Of a DNA stretch of 64,000 nucleotides, positions 23,651 through 37,100 are shown piece after piece (the stretch's first letter is position 1; each line of letters begins with the position of its first letter). The notes beneath the pieces are model-generated. The model was not told where the DNA came from. It worked only from the letters and a program-made list of their open reading frames with translations, and ran no database searches. The DNA is from Vigna angularis (lineage: Eukaryota; Streptophyta; Magnoliopsida; Fabales; Fabaceae). The DNA is taken from contig NC_068970.1 of the NCBI RefSeq assembly GCF_016808095.1, positions 26,270,501 through 26,334,500 on the forward strand. Reading direction: 5' to 3'. The position numbers were made by a program, and so were the translations under genes.

Positions 23651-25159
23651 TCACATACTCTTCAAATTATGAACTTCGATTGAGTCACTTGGGAACTTGA
23701 AATGATAAATTTGGAGGTTTTCAACATTGGATTTGGCAAAATTACTACGCATTCTTGCCGTGCGGAACTTGCCCCAGTTGAGTGATCTATATTTAGGAGG
23801 GTTTTCATCGCCAAGCAACTCTTCAAAGGGCATCACATCAGTGTACAGTGCTGGTTTTAGAAAGAACGGAATTGAAAACCTATCCTTCTCAGAGTTCACC
23901 ACAACTCTGTGCTCCACACTCTCATAAGCATCATTGCTCCAAATCTACATTCACAAAAGAGAGCTCACATGGAACTTATCAAACTAAACACGCAGTCAGA
24001 ATAGTCTATGCTATCAGGCTGAAACATACAAGATGAAATGACAGACAAATCAAACAGACAAAATCAAACTAAAGAGAAAATTGAAAGATAATATGAAATT
24101 CTACCACAAGGACAAAATGGATTTGCATCCAATCTGAGAAAACTTTGATACCTGGATCATATCACCAACATTAATGATGAAGGAATTGAAAATGGGCTTG
24201 ACTCGAATCCACTCTCCATCTGATTTTCTCCTGACTTCTAGACCACCAACTTCATCTTGAGCAAGCACAGTCAAAACACCAGTGTCCTTGTGGTGTCCAA
24301 GGCCAAGAGCCAAAAGAGGGTAGGGGCAAGGTGGATAATGGTTGAGTCTGATATTGCTGGTGTTATGTGTGAAGTAGCTCCGAAACCTATTTGCCTCTAA
24401 GCCTAAGCTCAGGGCAACAAGTTCCATCAACTTATAAGCAAGTTTCTCCACTTCTTGTGCATATTCTTTGCATGCTTCTCTGGTATCAGATCAGTGTTTT
24501 TCTGTTAGTACATGATGAGACTTTAAATCCAAACTTAGTCCTCACCTTTGTAAAACAAATAAAACATAGAGAGAGAATTGAAGGTGTAGATTTTTTACAG
24601 TATATGAAATTAAAAACTCAAATTTGATAGCAGAAATATATTATGGCCTAATAAAACTCTGGGTATTGAATTACTTGAAATCTGGAGGATTGTGAGGCCA
24701 GCGATTATCCCATTGGAACTGAACGCTTTGATCATCATCATGTTGAAGTAAAGGTGGTATAAAAGTGGGTTCCTGAACATTGAAATCATAGATTTCTTTC
24801 CAGTCCCTAACATTCTTGGTATGTTCTGCTTCAAAGTACCCCAACACGTTAACTGCGTCCCTTCTCACCTTCAGTTTTTCCTCCAAATCAAGGGCAAAAA
24901 ACTTCCTTGCAGCCTCTTCAATCCTCTGTCGTTTATCTAAAGGCACCTTATGATTGATCACCTGAAAGAAACCCCACTCCTTGCATGCACTGCCTATTTC
25001 TTTGACTAAGCCTTGGATACAAGAAACTGGGATGGAGTCTTCGATTTGGTAGTTTATGGGAGACAGATCAACCAGAGGGATGCCTTCCGCCACGATCACT
25101 GAGGATTTTGGCCTGTGTTCTGGTGCCTGAACAAAAGCAAAGTCTACTACATCTCCCAT
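23651..25159 (-). CDS. 2-oxoglutarate/Fe(II)-dependent dioxygenase, gene 1
   Basis: Three exons: 25159-24675, 24479-24152 and 23944-23651, joined by GT-AG introns, give 368 residues. An N-terminal DIOX_N domain (about 26-140, with EWGFFQVINH) precedes the 2OG-Fe(II) oxygenase fold. The iron triad H225/D227/H283, the NHYPPCP motif and the 2-oxoglutarate-binding R293-x-S295 are intact. The start MGDVV aligns with MGEVD of the two paralogues downstream. Oddities: NHKVP where relatives have NHGVP, and a longer C-terminal tail than gene 3. The sequence resembles the Arabidopsis At3g19000/At3g19010 group as I remember it. Such enzymes hydroxylate or desaturate small molecules; the substrate cannot be told from sequence. 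Likely soluble and cytosolic, with no signal peptide seen. Confidence 0.88.
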
Positions 25160-25274
25160 GTTGCTTGTCTTGTTGTTGTAATGTTTTATTTGTTTGATCG
25201 AAAGATGTCTGACACTGAATGTTTTATGTGTTGTGTTATGTGCGTTGAACCTGGACTAGTATCTCTTATGCTAC

Positions 25275-25280
25275 CACGTG
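25275..25280. promoter_or_regulatory. G-box-like CACGTG upstream of dioxygenase gene 1
   Basis: CCACGTGTC-type element about 116 bp upstream of the ATG at 25159. CACGTG cores are bound by plant bZIP and bHLH factors. A single hit could be chance. Confidence 0.3.
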
Positions 25281-25399
25281 TCTTGTGTTTGTATACTAGT
25301 AAGGCTGTGTTTGGTTTTCAATGTTCAGACAGATCTACGTTAGGTAGCATGTGTGGTCCAGTCACATAATTGTAAAAAATAACGCTGCACACACAGATA

Positions 25400-28100
25400 A
25401 CTGTGTTCTAATTCATTAAACTTTGTTGGCCTTTAAATATCCTTGCACATGGACTGGGAAATAAAATCAGAAACAAAAATAACAATAGCTAATAGCTGGC
25501 TGGGCTTCTATAGTAAAATTGAAAATAAAAACCGAAACAAATAATAAATACTGTATGCGATACAACTAATCCGTGACCCTGAAAAATAAAATCTCACACG
25601 AAAAAGTTACCCTTCATAATTTAAATTTATCTAATAAAAGTAACCCATAAACTTAAATTTGTCCATTCTTCATTCTTGTACTTTGATTTTTCATGTGCAT
25701 CATTTCACATCAGACTTACTTCTTTCAATTAGATTCAAGTTCTTTATTCATGGCCAACCGACTTTCTATTGTTTTGACAGGCTTTTCTATTATCTTTGGT
25801 GACTTCATTTTCATTATGACCAACCTCTTCTTATTCCTGACTCACCTTTTCTTGACATCTTTCGACTTGTTTTTTAAAAACTAATATTTCAAATATAAGT
25901 CAAACACTAGAAAAAAATATATTCTCTTCAAGAATCTAGGCATCAAGAGGTTTGCACTTTAATTAGTAAACTTGATAATAAAGTCTACCGTATGGAAGAC
26001 AAGCTTGAGGAGCACTTTTACAATGAGTGGTGATTACTTATTTTCATTATCTTTTGTATTATATAAAATTTCTTCTTTAAGAGGAGTTCTATTTTATTTT
26101 TTTTAGCATACTTGTTTTAATTTGGTTATGATAAAAAAAAGGGGAGAAAAAGTTTAAAGCCTAATGTCTTAAGAAATTTATTAATGCTTAATGTTTTCAT
26201 CTCTGGTAGATTATTTGTGTTTGCATGTTTGTTACAAAAACATTTAAACAAAAAAATTTACCATCATAAAAGTGGAGAGATTGTTGAGAAAAAAAAAGTT
26301 GATATTATTTTTATGATGATCCCAAGTCTGAATGTTTAAAGAGAAGCAAAGAAAAGATTATTTGTGTTTGCAGGTTTGTTACAAAAACATTTAAACAAAA
26401 ATATTTACGGAGATTGTTGAGAAAAAAAAAAGATTAATATTATTTTGATGATGATTCCAAGGCCGAAGGTTTAAAAAGAAGTTGGAAGACCTGTAAATTT
26501 TGTTTGTAATGATTTTGCCTTTGTAATATATTTAGAAATTAGTTAAAATGTTTAAGTATAGAAATATAATATTTTCAAAAGTATATGATTATAATTGATT
26601 GTCACTTATGATGATAATGGATTATTGTAGAGAAATTCTTTTTGAGAAACGATACATGAGTAATCTATTATCATTTATAATATTTGATTATTGGTGATAG
26701 TTGAAATGCAAAAAAAAAAAAGAAAAAAACAAGTTTTTAGAATTGAAAATCTCTTTGTGAAATGCTTTGAAACTTATTGGGTAGTGTGTAAATTTTACTA
26801 AGTATGATCCTTAGGTAATAAGATGATGCTACTCTTGCTAGGTAAATGTTCATCCTTTATAGAATTCAAAAGAGGTATTCATCGTGTGGATTTCAAATGA
26901 AGTGTTTCTCATCTCTTATGACTTCAAGAGAGATGATTTTTCTCCTAAAATGTTATTACTTCTATTTGTAATTTTAATTTATTTTAGTGATTAGTTAATC
27001 TCTCATTTAAGAATGATTAACTACTGGGTCTTTTAATCTGAACCGTATGAAATAATTTGTGCAATTTTTTCTTTCATTGCTCTTTTTATTTATATGTTGA
27101 TATTATAAAGAAAAAGATTTTATTGTAATTACTCTGATATTAAAAAGGGGGGAAATTTTAAAGGTATAAACTTTTATTAAGAAATCATTCATTCACTCTC
27201 TTTATCGGTTTTGTCCAATGTAAATATTCTTTTGTACAGTGATCCAAATAGACTGTAATGAGGTCAAGCATAAAAGATTGAAAGTCTAAAAATATTTTAT
27301 TGTATTTTGCAACATTAATTTGTTTAGTAAAACTTGACTATTTGATAAAGAATGGGATTATATTTGTGTGATAAGATGATATAAAAAATTAGTATTTTTT
27401 ATTTTCTTAATATGTTATATTACATGTTATAACTATTAAACTAATTAACATAAGAATAAAGATTTTTAAACTTGTGAAAACTTTTATTAAATTGTCTATC
27501 TTTCACTTACTTTACATCTTTAGAAGATATAAAATGAAAAATTACAAAATTTTAAAAATCACAATTCAAATCTCCCTTTTTATAATATTTACTATTTCAA
27601 AAATTCAAATTTCAAACTCATTGGAAAAATGGTGAAAGGAATGTGTGAGCTAAGATGTCTTCCACCTAATTAAACTTAAATATTTAAAAAGAAAAATTGA
27701 TAATAATTTCATTTAAGTATCTTCTTAATGAAACTTACTTAATAGATAATTGTTGTAATAGACAATTGTTGTAGTTGACCCTCCAAACACACATTAATTA
27801 GTCCATCTAAACATAAAAGGATACTAGGTCTATAACATATTTAATCCTATAATGAAAGAAAAGAATAATTCATAATCAACAAAAATTGTAGCAAAATAAA
27901 ATCAAGGTGAAAATCGTTAACTGAAAATAAAGTCCAAGTGCAATTCCCACAATTATATAGATAAACTTGATAAATGGTACTTGATTATTTCATACACGAA
28001 GCACACTAGCTAGGGAATTTAGCAGCAAATTTGATTACATCCATTCATTTCAGAAACAGAAACAGTGTTTTGGATCAACGGTGCTACATATTATACCCAA
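25400..28100. other. Intergenic region between dioxygenase genes 1 and 2, partly retroelement relic
   Basis: Features of the 3' end of a SIRE-type copia element are visible near 26120-26300 (GATAAAAAAAAGGGGAG and GGAGAGATTGTTGAG words), but no pol domain. The rest is AT-rich. No gene recognised. Confidence 0.35.
26209..26481. repeat. Imperfect tandem duplication, unit about 140 bp
   Basis: Blocks at about 26209-26345 and 26357-26481 both run from GATTATTTGTGTTTGCA through ACAAAAACATTTAAACAAAAA, GGAGAGATTGTTGAG or GGAGATTGTTGAG, to a GATGAT-CCAAG word and a GTTTAAA-GAAG end. The second copy lacks about 15 bp in the middle. Confidence 0.75.
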
Positions 28101-28142
28101 TTCATAATTTTCATGCATAAGATAAATGTTATTGCTAATATG

Positions 28143-31100
28143 CTATCTTATCTTATAATCATAAATTTGAATGTTACCCACCTTATGTTTCTTGAAATTA
28201 GTGTTGAATCTGTGAACAAGAAACTTGCCCCATTTGTATGACCTATATTTGGAAGGGTTTTGATCATTTATCAGCTCCTCCAAAGGCTTGACATCAGTTT
28301 CTTGTGCAGGGAAGAAAAAGAATGGAATAGAAAATCTTTCTTTTTCAGAGTTCACCACCACTCTATGCTCTGGACTCTCAAATGCATCGTTACTCCAAAC
28401 CTGCGTAAACAATTTCATATCTTTACTCACTCTCTATTAAAAAATATAATAAAATACATTTTTCAATAACAAAATTACCATATTATATTATATTTTATTA
28501 ACATTAATAACAAACTATAGTACCTGAACAATATCACCAAGGTTGATAATGTAAGCATTTGGGATGGGTTTAATTCTTATCCATTCTTCATGTGCTTTGT
28601 GTTTCACTTCAAGTCCTTCAACCTCGTCTTGTGTAAGAATGGTTAAGGCTCCAGGATCTTTATGACGACCAACACCAAGGGCTAGATGAGGATTAGGGCA
28701 TGGAGGATAATGGTTGAGACGAAGAAAACTAGTTTGATCTCTCTTAAAAAATTCCTCAAACCTTTTTGCTTCAAGCCCTAAACTCAAAGCTATAAGCTCC
28801 ATTAACTTAAATGACAACTTTTCCATCTCTTCAACGTAGTCTTCTATTATATCCCTGCCCATGTTCGTTTTCACACAGTGAATTGTTGGAAAAAAACACA
28901 AGGAAAAAGATGAGGCCCTTACCTAAATATAAGACTTTATTCATAAATCAATTTCATTGCTACCCTTTTCTATAAAATCATCTCCCATGTCAATATTTTC
29001 AATTTTCCCCTTGAGTTAATATTTAAGGAAGAGATAGAAATTAATAAAAAAAAAAGGTTATATTAGATAATTTATTAAAATAGACATAGTGTCTAATTAT
29101 CTATGAAAAAAATTCATTACATTCCAAATTACTCCTAAAATTTTTATTATGGTTAATTAATCGTCTTTCATTTGTTCTTTTGTACCTTACTTTATAGATG
29201 AAAACTATGATTTCTAGAGTACTAAAGTAAAGACATTTATTTGCTCTAAGATTCATGGGAGATTGAAGAAGATAATTTCATATTAGACATTTCTACACTA
29301 ATAGATATCAAGAGGAAGAAGTTGAAAGAGGAATAAGAAGGACTTGGAGGGCATTATATTTTCTACAATAAGCAATTGTAGATACTTTGTTTTCATGAAT
29401 GGTGGAAATCACAAGTGTATTTGTTGGTTCTTGAAAAAAAAAATTACTTTTCTTTTTCAAGAATAGTAGATGTCACTAGTGACATTTTAGTGGTGTCTTC
29501 CAGAAATAATTGTTACATTGAATTGACATATTAAATATTTGAAAATTGTCTACTCTAATTTAATTTCTAATTTAATTATTGAATGATATGACTATTATAT
29601 TTTATTAATATCAAACTAAGTTGGGAGTACATAGACACGAGAGTTTACTATGTTTACGAAATTCTTCATTTGAAGTACGGTTTTTATTGTATTATACATA
29701 TTCATTTTAAGTTCAATTATCGAAAAAGAAATAATGTATTTTCAATAAAAAGAAGTTTTTAAGAGGAATTTGAATTGTCTCCAGAATGAAAATTGTAGCT
29801 TTTGTTTTGATTAAATATATAATATAAGAGGATGTCATATGAAGTTTGACTAGAAAATGACATTGGTGGAGTCCAAAGGAAAATAAGTACTATGTTGTGA
29901 AAGCAAAAAAAAAAGGTACTAAACTCATTAAATATGTCTTGCTCGGAATCTCTTACTGTTATCCGCGAGCTAACCCGGTCCATCACAGATTTGAGTTGGG
30001 TTGAATTTGAAAAAAATGTAATTTTTTTATGTGGGTTAGTTTTCAATCCGATTCACTTAGAACCCGACTCACCCGGGTTAAACTCGTGGTGAGCCGGGTT
30101 GACTCACCAACCCATCTAATTTAATTTAATTATTTACTATTTTGTGTTTCAATATTATTAGTTATCATTTTTTTATTATATTGTAGATGGAGATAAAAAC
30201 AAAGATGTCTCAAGAGAAAAAAATATTATAAATTTATCTATTTAAGACTCTATAATTATAAATGGATAAATGATACAAAAATTATCAATATTAAAAACTT
30301 ATTTATTCTTCTTTTGTGTTTATTTTTAGGTTACGCTTGGATTGTATGATATTTTTTTTTATTTTGAATTATCTTTGCAGTTTAACATCATTTTAGAGTG
30401 AAATTTAGTTAGATTTAAATATAAAAAAATTATATATTTTTTATTTTAAAAAAAAAACTTATAGTTAAGTGAGTTAGTGAGTCAATCTGTTTAACCCACC
30501 AACCCGTGAGTCGAGTCAGGTTCGAATTTTTTCAGCTCACTAATAAGTGAGTTGGGTTGACTCACTAAATGACCAACCTGTGATGGGTCGAGCCGAGTTA
30601 CTCATTTTGACAACCCTACATAAAAGTTTGAAGTGATAAATGAAAAGAATAGCTTAATTAAGTTGAGAAGAGGAGGAATTAAGAAACAACCTAAATAGTC
30701 TATTAACCACATCAAAGATGGTATATGTTTGAAATAAAGAACCACTCATTCCTCGTTATTGTAATAAGATTTTCTATAAGAAAAAAATTTCTATACCAAT
30801 TTTAGAACTAAGATAAATACAACCGAAATATAAAGTTTTTATTTTCTATGATGGTCTTGGATTCAACACGAGATGTTCACATTCTATGCTAGTTATGCTA
30901 TAACTTACATAGAAAGTGTGATTTTGCTGCTTTCTTATTCTTTTTTTAGCTACTTTTCAATCTGTATGAATGACTCACAATGGCGGTTTTGAAAAAGTGG
31001 GAGAAATGACATTTTCTTGTCCGTCATGTCTAGGTAGGTGCAGATACAAAAGCCAATGATGAACTTGGTGGAGGCATGAGTTGTTGTCGAGGACGTTGAG

Positions 31101-34100
31101 CTTATGGAACTTATTATGGATAAGAGGATACAAAAGAAAAAGAGAAAGAGAAAAAATCTATAGAGACAAAAGAAAATATTTTTATTATTGTTGAAATATA
31201 TAGAACAAGATTATATAAAGACCTTTGTCCTCAACGACATGAGACAGATGTTGCAATGACGTTCCAATGGTTCACGTAATATCTCCCCTTGTAAACTCCT
31301 AAAGGGAAGATCCACCATTAGTTTAGACCAAAAACTAGTAAAAGAAGAACTAAAGAGAGGCTTGGATAAAGTATCATCAATCTGAGAGCCATAAGGAATA
31401 CATTGTAAGCGAAGATGTTACTTTTAGATGTGATCACGAAAAAAAAACAAGTATAACTCAAAGTGCTTAGCTTTGGAGAGGAGAACATGGTTCGATACAA
31501 GCATAACAATGGAGAGATTATCTAAGAAATGGATGGAAACTTGGTGTGATATATGAACCTAAGAGTGCAGGCTAAAGCTTTGGTAACCATCACAGCCCAA
31601 CAAGTGCATAAATTCGTGTAAAAAATCATTTGTCGTTTTGGACTTCCTCACACAGTCATCACAGACAATGGCCAATAATTTATTGACAAAATCTTCCTGA
31701 GTTTTACAAGAACTTTAGCATCAAGCACGTCACAAGTTCCATGGAGCATCTTCAAACGAACAATCAAGCTGAAGCATTCAACAAGATTATTATGGTCGAG
31801 TTGAAGCGAAGTTTGGACGAAGCAAAAGGTGTCTAGGTAGATAAGTCACCGCACGACACCATAGGAGAAACATTGAGACATGAACCTTAATGACGAACAA
31901 CTAAGGACGGAGCTTGACACTCTACAGAAGAGAAGAGAAGCGGCAATCGTGTGGGCAAAGACCTACAAAAGGGTAATTGTACAAAGGTATAATAACACTA
32001 AGGTTTGACCTAGAAGCTTCGTTAAGGGTGACTTAGTTTGAAGGAAGACTTACAAAATGCATAAGAGACCAACACATGGGAAGCTCGCAGCAAACTGAGA
32101 AGGACCATTCAGGGTTATTGAAGATTTGAAGAATGGAGCCTATCGATTGGAGCATCCGAGCGAGAAAGTCATCCCCAACACATGGAATGCCTCACATTTA
32201 AAGTTTTATTTTAGTTAAACTATTGTACCTAACCTTGTAAATTTTACAATCATTAATACAACGAGGAATTCTCAAGAATTTTCAAGAAAGTTTGTACAAG
32301 TGAAAATCAAACAAAAGAGAGAGGTTAGTGCCGAGCCGGTGAATGACAAGTTCATCCGCGAACTCGTGTCGCTCGGTTCAAAAGATGAAATATAGAGGTT
32401 GGTGAAAGATGAGTTCATTTGTGAACCCCTACCAACATCTTCGAGCTCGTGAAGGACAATTTCATTTATGAACCCTTGTTGCTGATCTAAAGATGAAAGA
32501 GAGAAATTGGTGAAGGAGGAGTTCACCCGTGAACCCCTACCAACATCGTTGAGCTGGTGAAGAACGAGTTCATCCATAAAGCCCTTACACTCAATCCAAA
32601 TATGAAAGAGGAGTTCACTTGTGAATCCCTACTTCTTGTTGCAAATAAAGAGAAAGTAAGAGAGTTCATCCATGAACTTCTACCTCTCTAACAACAATTA
32701 CAAGGAGTTATCAATGGGCAAGTTCACATAAGAACTTTGTATACTCGTGACTAGTAAAAGACACAATTTGTTTTTCCAAATCCCTGTCACACGAGGAAAC
32801 ACTGTAAAACAGTTCAAGCGCTCAACAATTATATATTATTTTCTTTTATGTTTGCATCGTTCAAAGGTGCCACGCGTCTTTCCCTCAATAGTAAGATTTC
32901 AAGATTTTTAAAATCATTAAGCATTCAACCGAATGGTCTAGAGGCCAACCAGATGAGTAGCTAGGGTCGAGTCTACTTCAAAAGAGATTGAACGATAGAA
33001 TCCCCATCCCGTTGCAAACCCATTCGCCTATCATGACAGGCACGGGCTTGGGGGACCTATGTACCATATGATTGTCTAGTCAGTCACAAACCAGACGATA
33101 AACTATTAATGAGACTCCTTCACAAACCACCCTTGTCACCGAACAACCTAAGAGGCAGACTGAACAATCAGTGGATAGGAAGATTAACTCTAATATTGAT
33201 TAACTTAAGGTAAAGATTGATTATCATCAAATGGGTCACAATTAGGTCGTTGCTAATCAAAGACTCATTCTGAAATTTATAAATATATTTCAATTGTCAA
33301 ACGTTGAACTAAGTTTGGCATTAGACCATCTTCTATAGTTGTCCTCCGAATGATATTGGATGAACGAATACAAGAAATTTGGAGCGAAGGACAACATTTA
33401 AACCATTTAAACTGTTACTTGGACATTGAATATTGACTTCAATCGTATACTCGAAACAATACTACTACTATTAAATAACTTTTATATTAAGTTGGATCAT
33501 AAGTATAATGTATATAATTTGTTATTCAATCAATAGAAGATTAACCTACATTAGGTTGAAGCTTAATTGACCAAATAAAGATACTTACCACATACATTTT
33601 GGTTATATAAGATCATTAGGTTATGGTGATCCCATTAATATTCTAAAGAAAATAATTATTTTCACATCCCAAGTTTTACATTTACCTTCATTTGACAATT
33701 ATAAAGAATAACAAAATATTATATTAAATTAAAATATAAGTTAAATTATAAAATTAATATAATCAATTGTAAGATAGAAGTATGAATTTATCTAGTTGTC
33801 AAAGAATTATCTCTATATATTAAAACGAGGCCCAATAGCATGTAGGAAAAGGGATGGCCCAATCTAACACTGTGCGTGACATGGGTATTACCCTTTCACT
33901 GAAAGAAGCCAGCGGACGTGGCATACGGACTTATGAGTGGGAAAGGAAAAGGAGAACCTTCCAGAGAGCTCTCTCTCACTCAGGCGATGGAAGAAGAGGG
34001 AAGCAGCAAGGCAGTCCGGCGGTCGTAGAAGCGTCGGACAACAATGATGAAGAGAGCAAAGATGAAGAGGATGACAAGTAGAGTAAGTAAAATGTAACCT

Positions 34101-37100
34101 TTTCTTATTTCGTGCATGTCTTTTCTGATTGCTGTATTTCTATTTCTTACACTGAAAACATAAAGGGGAGCTCTATTTATAGAGCTCCGGTGAACTGAAA
34201 AACCGTTAAACATAAAAGCACAATAAAACCTAAACTATACGGTCCAGTACTGTCCGTTAGACAGTAAAGAATCTATTTGATTCTCAATAGCCTCCCCTCA
34301 AGCTGGACGGTGTATAGCCACCAGTCCAAGCTTGGGAACAATAGACTTGAACTTGACGCGGTGCGAAAACTTTGTGAAGATGTCGGCAAGTTGTTCATCG
34401 GATCGCACTGGAAGGAGGTTGAGGAGGTGTTCCTGAACCTTTTCACGAACAACATGGCAATCGAGCTCAATATGCTTGGTGCGTTCGTGGAAGCTCTGGT
34501 TATGGGCTATGTGTCGTGCAGACTTGTTGTCGCAGTACAAGGCGGGGACCCTTGATGCCTTAATCTGAAAATCCTGTAGGAGATAGCAAAGCCATTGTAT
34601 CTCACATACAGTGGCAACAAGTGCTCTGTACTCAGCCTCAGTGGATGATCTGGAAACAGTTTTCTGCTTCTTAGATTTCCAACAAATGAGAGAGGATCCG
34701 AGAAACACACAGAACCCTGCTGTGGATCTTCTGGTGTTAGGGCATGTGGCCCAGTCTGAGTCACTGAATGGTTTTAAGTGCATAGGAGAGTCAGCAGGGA
34801 AAAATAGCCCTTCAGAGGGCTTGGATTTAATGTACCTAAGAATGTGTTGAATGGCACGATAATGGTGGTCAGTAGGTGACTGCATGAATTGACTAAGTAG
34901 ATTAACTGAAAAACACAGGTCAGGTCTTGTATTGGTAAGATAGAGTAGCTTCCCTATTAGCTTTCTGTATGGGCCTGGATCATCCAGGTAGCTGTCCAGT
35001 TTGTACAATGAGGTTGTGTCACTTAAGAAGGGAGTAGAGGAAGGTTTGCATCCCAACATCCCTGTCTCCTCCAGTATGTCCAAAGCATACTTCCTCTGAC
35101 ATAGGTGAATACCTCCTTTTGATCTGGCCACTTCCAATCCTAGGAAGTATTTGAGTTCTCCAAGATTCTTTATTCGGAATCTCTTGTGTAGGAGTTCCTT
35201 TATGCTGTTGATCTCCATCATAGAATTTCCTGTCAACACAATGTCATCCACATACACAAGTAGAGCAGTAAAACTTGTAGGGGTTGTTCTAGTGAACAAG
35301 GAGTGATCAGATTTAGATTGAGTATAGTTGACAGATAGTAGGAAAGAAGACAGTTTTTCAAACCATTGCCTACTAGCTTGTTTCAAGCCATATAGTGACT
35401 TCGTCAACCTGCAAACTTGTCCTTCATCGTGGTTGTTCAAACCTGGAGGTGGTTCCATATACACCTCTTCATTGAGATCTCCGTGTAGGAAAGCATTGTC
35501 TACATCCAGTTGGTGTAGGAACCAATTGTTTGAAGCTGCTAAAGCAATGAGCAACCTCACTGTGGTCAGTTTAGCCACAGGGGAAAAAGTGTCAAGATAG
35601 TCTATTCCCTCTTGTTGTGTGTAACCCTTCGCCACTAATCGGGCTTTGAATCTCTCAATGCTACCATCAGCTTTGTATTTTGTTTTGTACACCCACTTAC
35701 ATCCTATAGCAGTTTTTCCTGGAGGAAGTTGGGTTAAAACCCATGAGTCATTGTCCTGCAGAGCCTTGATCTCTCTCTGCATGGCTTCTGTCCATTCATT
35801 CATGCCTTTTGCCTCATTGTAAGATCTGGGCTCCTTATTTCCAGTGACTGCCATGGTGTATTTTAGATGTTTTTTTGAAAGATTATCACAACACAATAGA
35901 TTAGATATCGGATATGGGGTCTTAAAACCATTCTTCACAGATAGGGATTGATTCACCTGATGGACATAGTCTTTTAGGTACTCAGGGGTCCTTCTGGGTC
36001 TGTTAGACCTTCTGTGCCCTTGAATCTCCTGACTGCCTCCTGTATTGTTACTGTTTCCTTCATCATCAGAGGACTGTTGTGCCTCTGCTTGGTCAACTAC
36101 ATCCAGTTTAGCACGTGTGTCATTGCTAATATGATAGTGATCTCTTAGAAGGTCATTGAGTGAATCGGCTTTGTCCTCTTCACTATCAGAGTTCTCACTG
36201 TTACCTTGCTGATTTTTGTAAGGGAAAATGTCTTCATGGAAGACAACATTTCTGCTTATAAGAAGTTCCTTGGTATTTATGTCAAGCACAATATAACCCT
36301 TCACACTAGTTTTGTATCCTAGAAAAATACCTTTTCTAGCTCTAGGGTCCAGTTTACCTCTATTATAATCAAGGGTTGAAGCAAAACATAAACAACCAAA
36401 GGTTTTGAGGTTTAAATATGTGGGAGGCAGGTTATACAGAATATCATGAGGAGTTTTGTTATTTAGAATAGGGGTAGGCAGCCTGTTTATAAGGTAAACA
36501 GCATGTCCTACAGCATAGGACCAATAAGCATTTGGTATGTTAGCTTGAAAAAGGAGGCTGCGAGTCACATTGAGTATGTGCTGATGTTTCCTTTCAACAA
36601 CAGAATTCTGCTCAGGAGTCTCAACACAACTCCTTTGGTGATTGATGCCATGCAGTTTATAAAAATCCACACATTTAAATTCAGGGCCATTATCAGATCT
36701 AATGGTCTTAACCACTTTGTTGAACTGATTTTTAATCTTAATAACAAAATTCTGTAGTAAGTCTCTGGTTTGACCTTTATTGTTCATCAGAAAAATCCAT
36801 GTGTGTCTACTATAGTCATCTACTATGGTAAGAAAATACTTATGACCATGAACGGAGATGGTGTTGAGGGGACCCCATATATCACAGTGCACAATATCAA
36901 AACATTCAGCAGTAATAGAAGCACTTTTAAGAAAAGGCAATTTTCGTTGTTTAGCATAGTGACATGTGTCGCAAACAGTGTCAGTACCTATTCTAACATA
37001 GGGAAAATTCTCGCACACTTGTTTTATAACCTTTTCCCCGGGATGGCCTAATCTATAGTGCCACAGGTTTACATCAACACTCTTAAAAGAAAAAGCAGTC

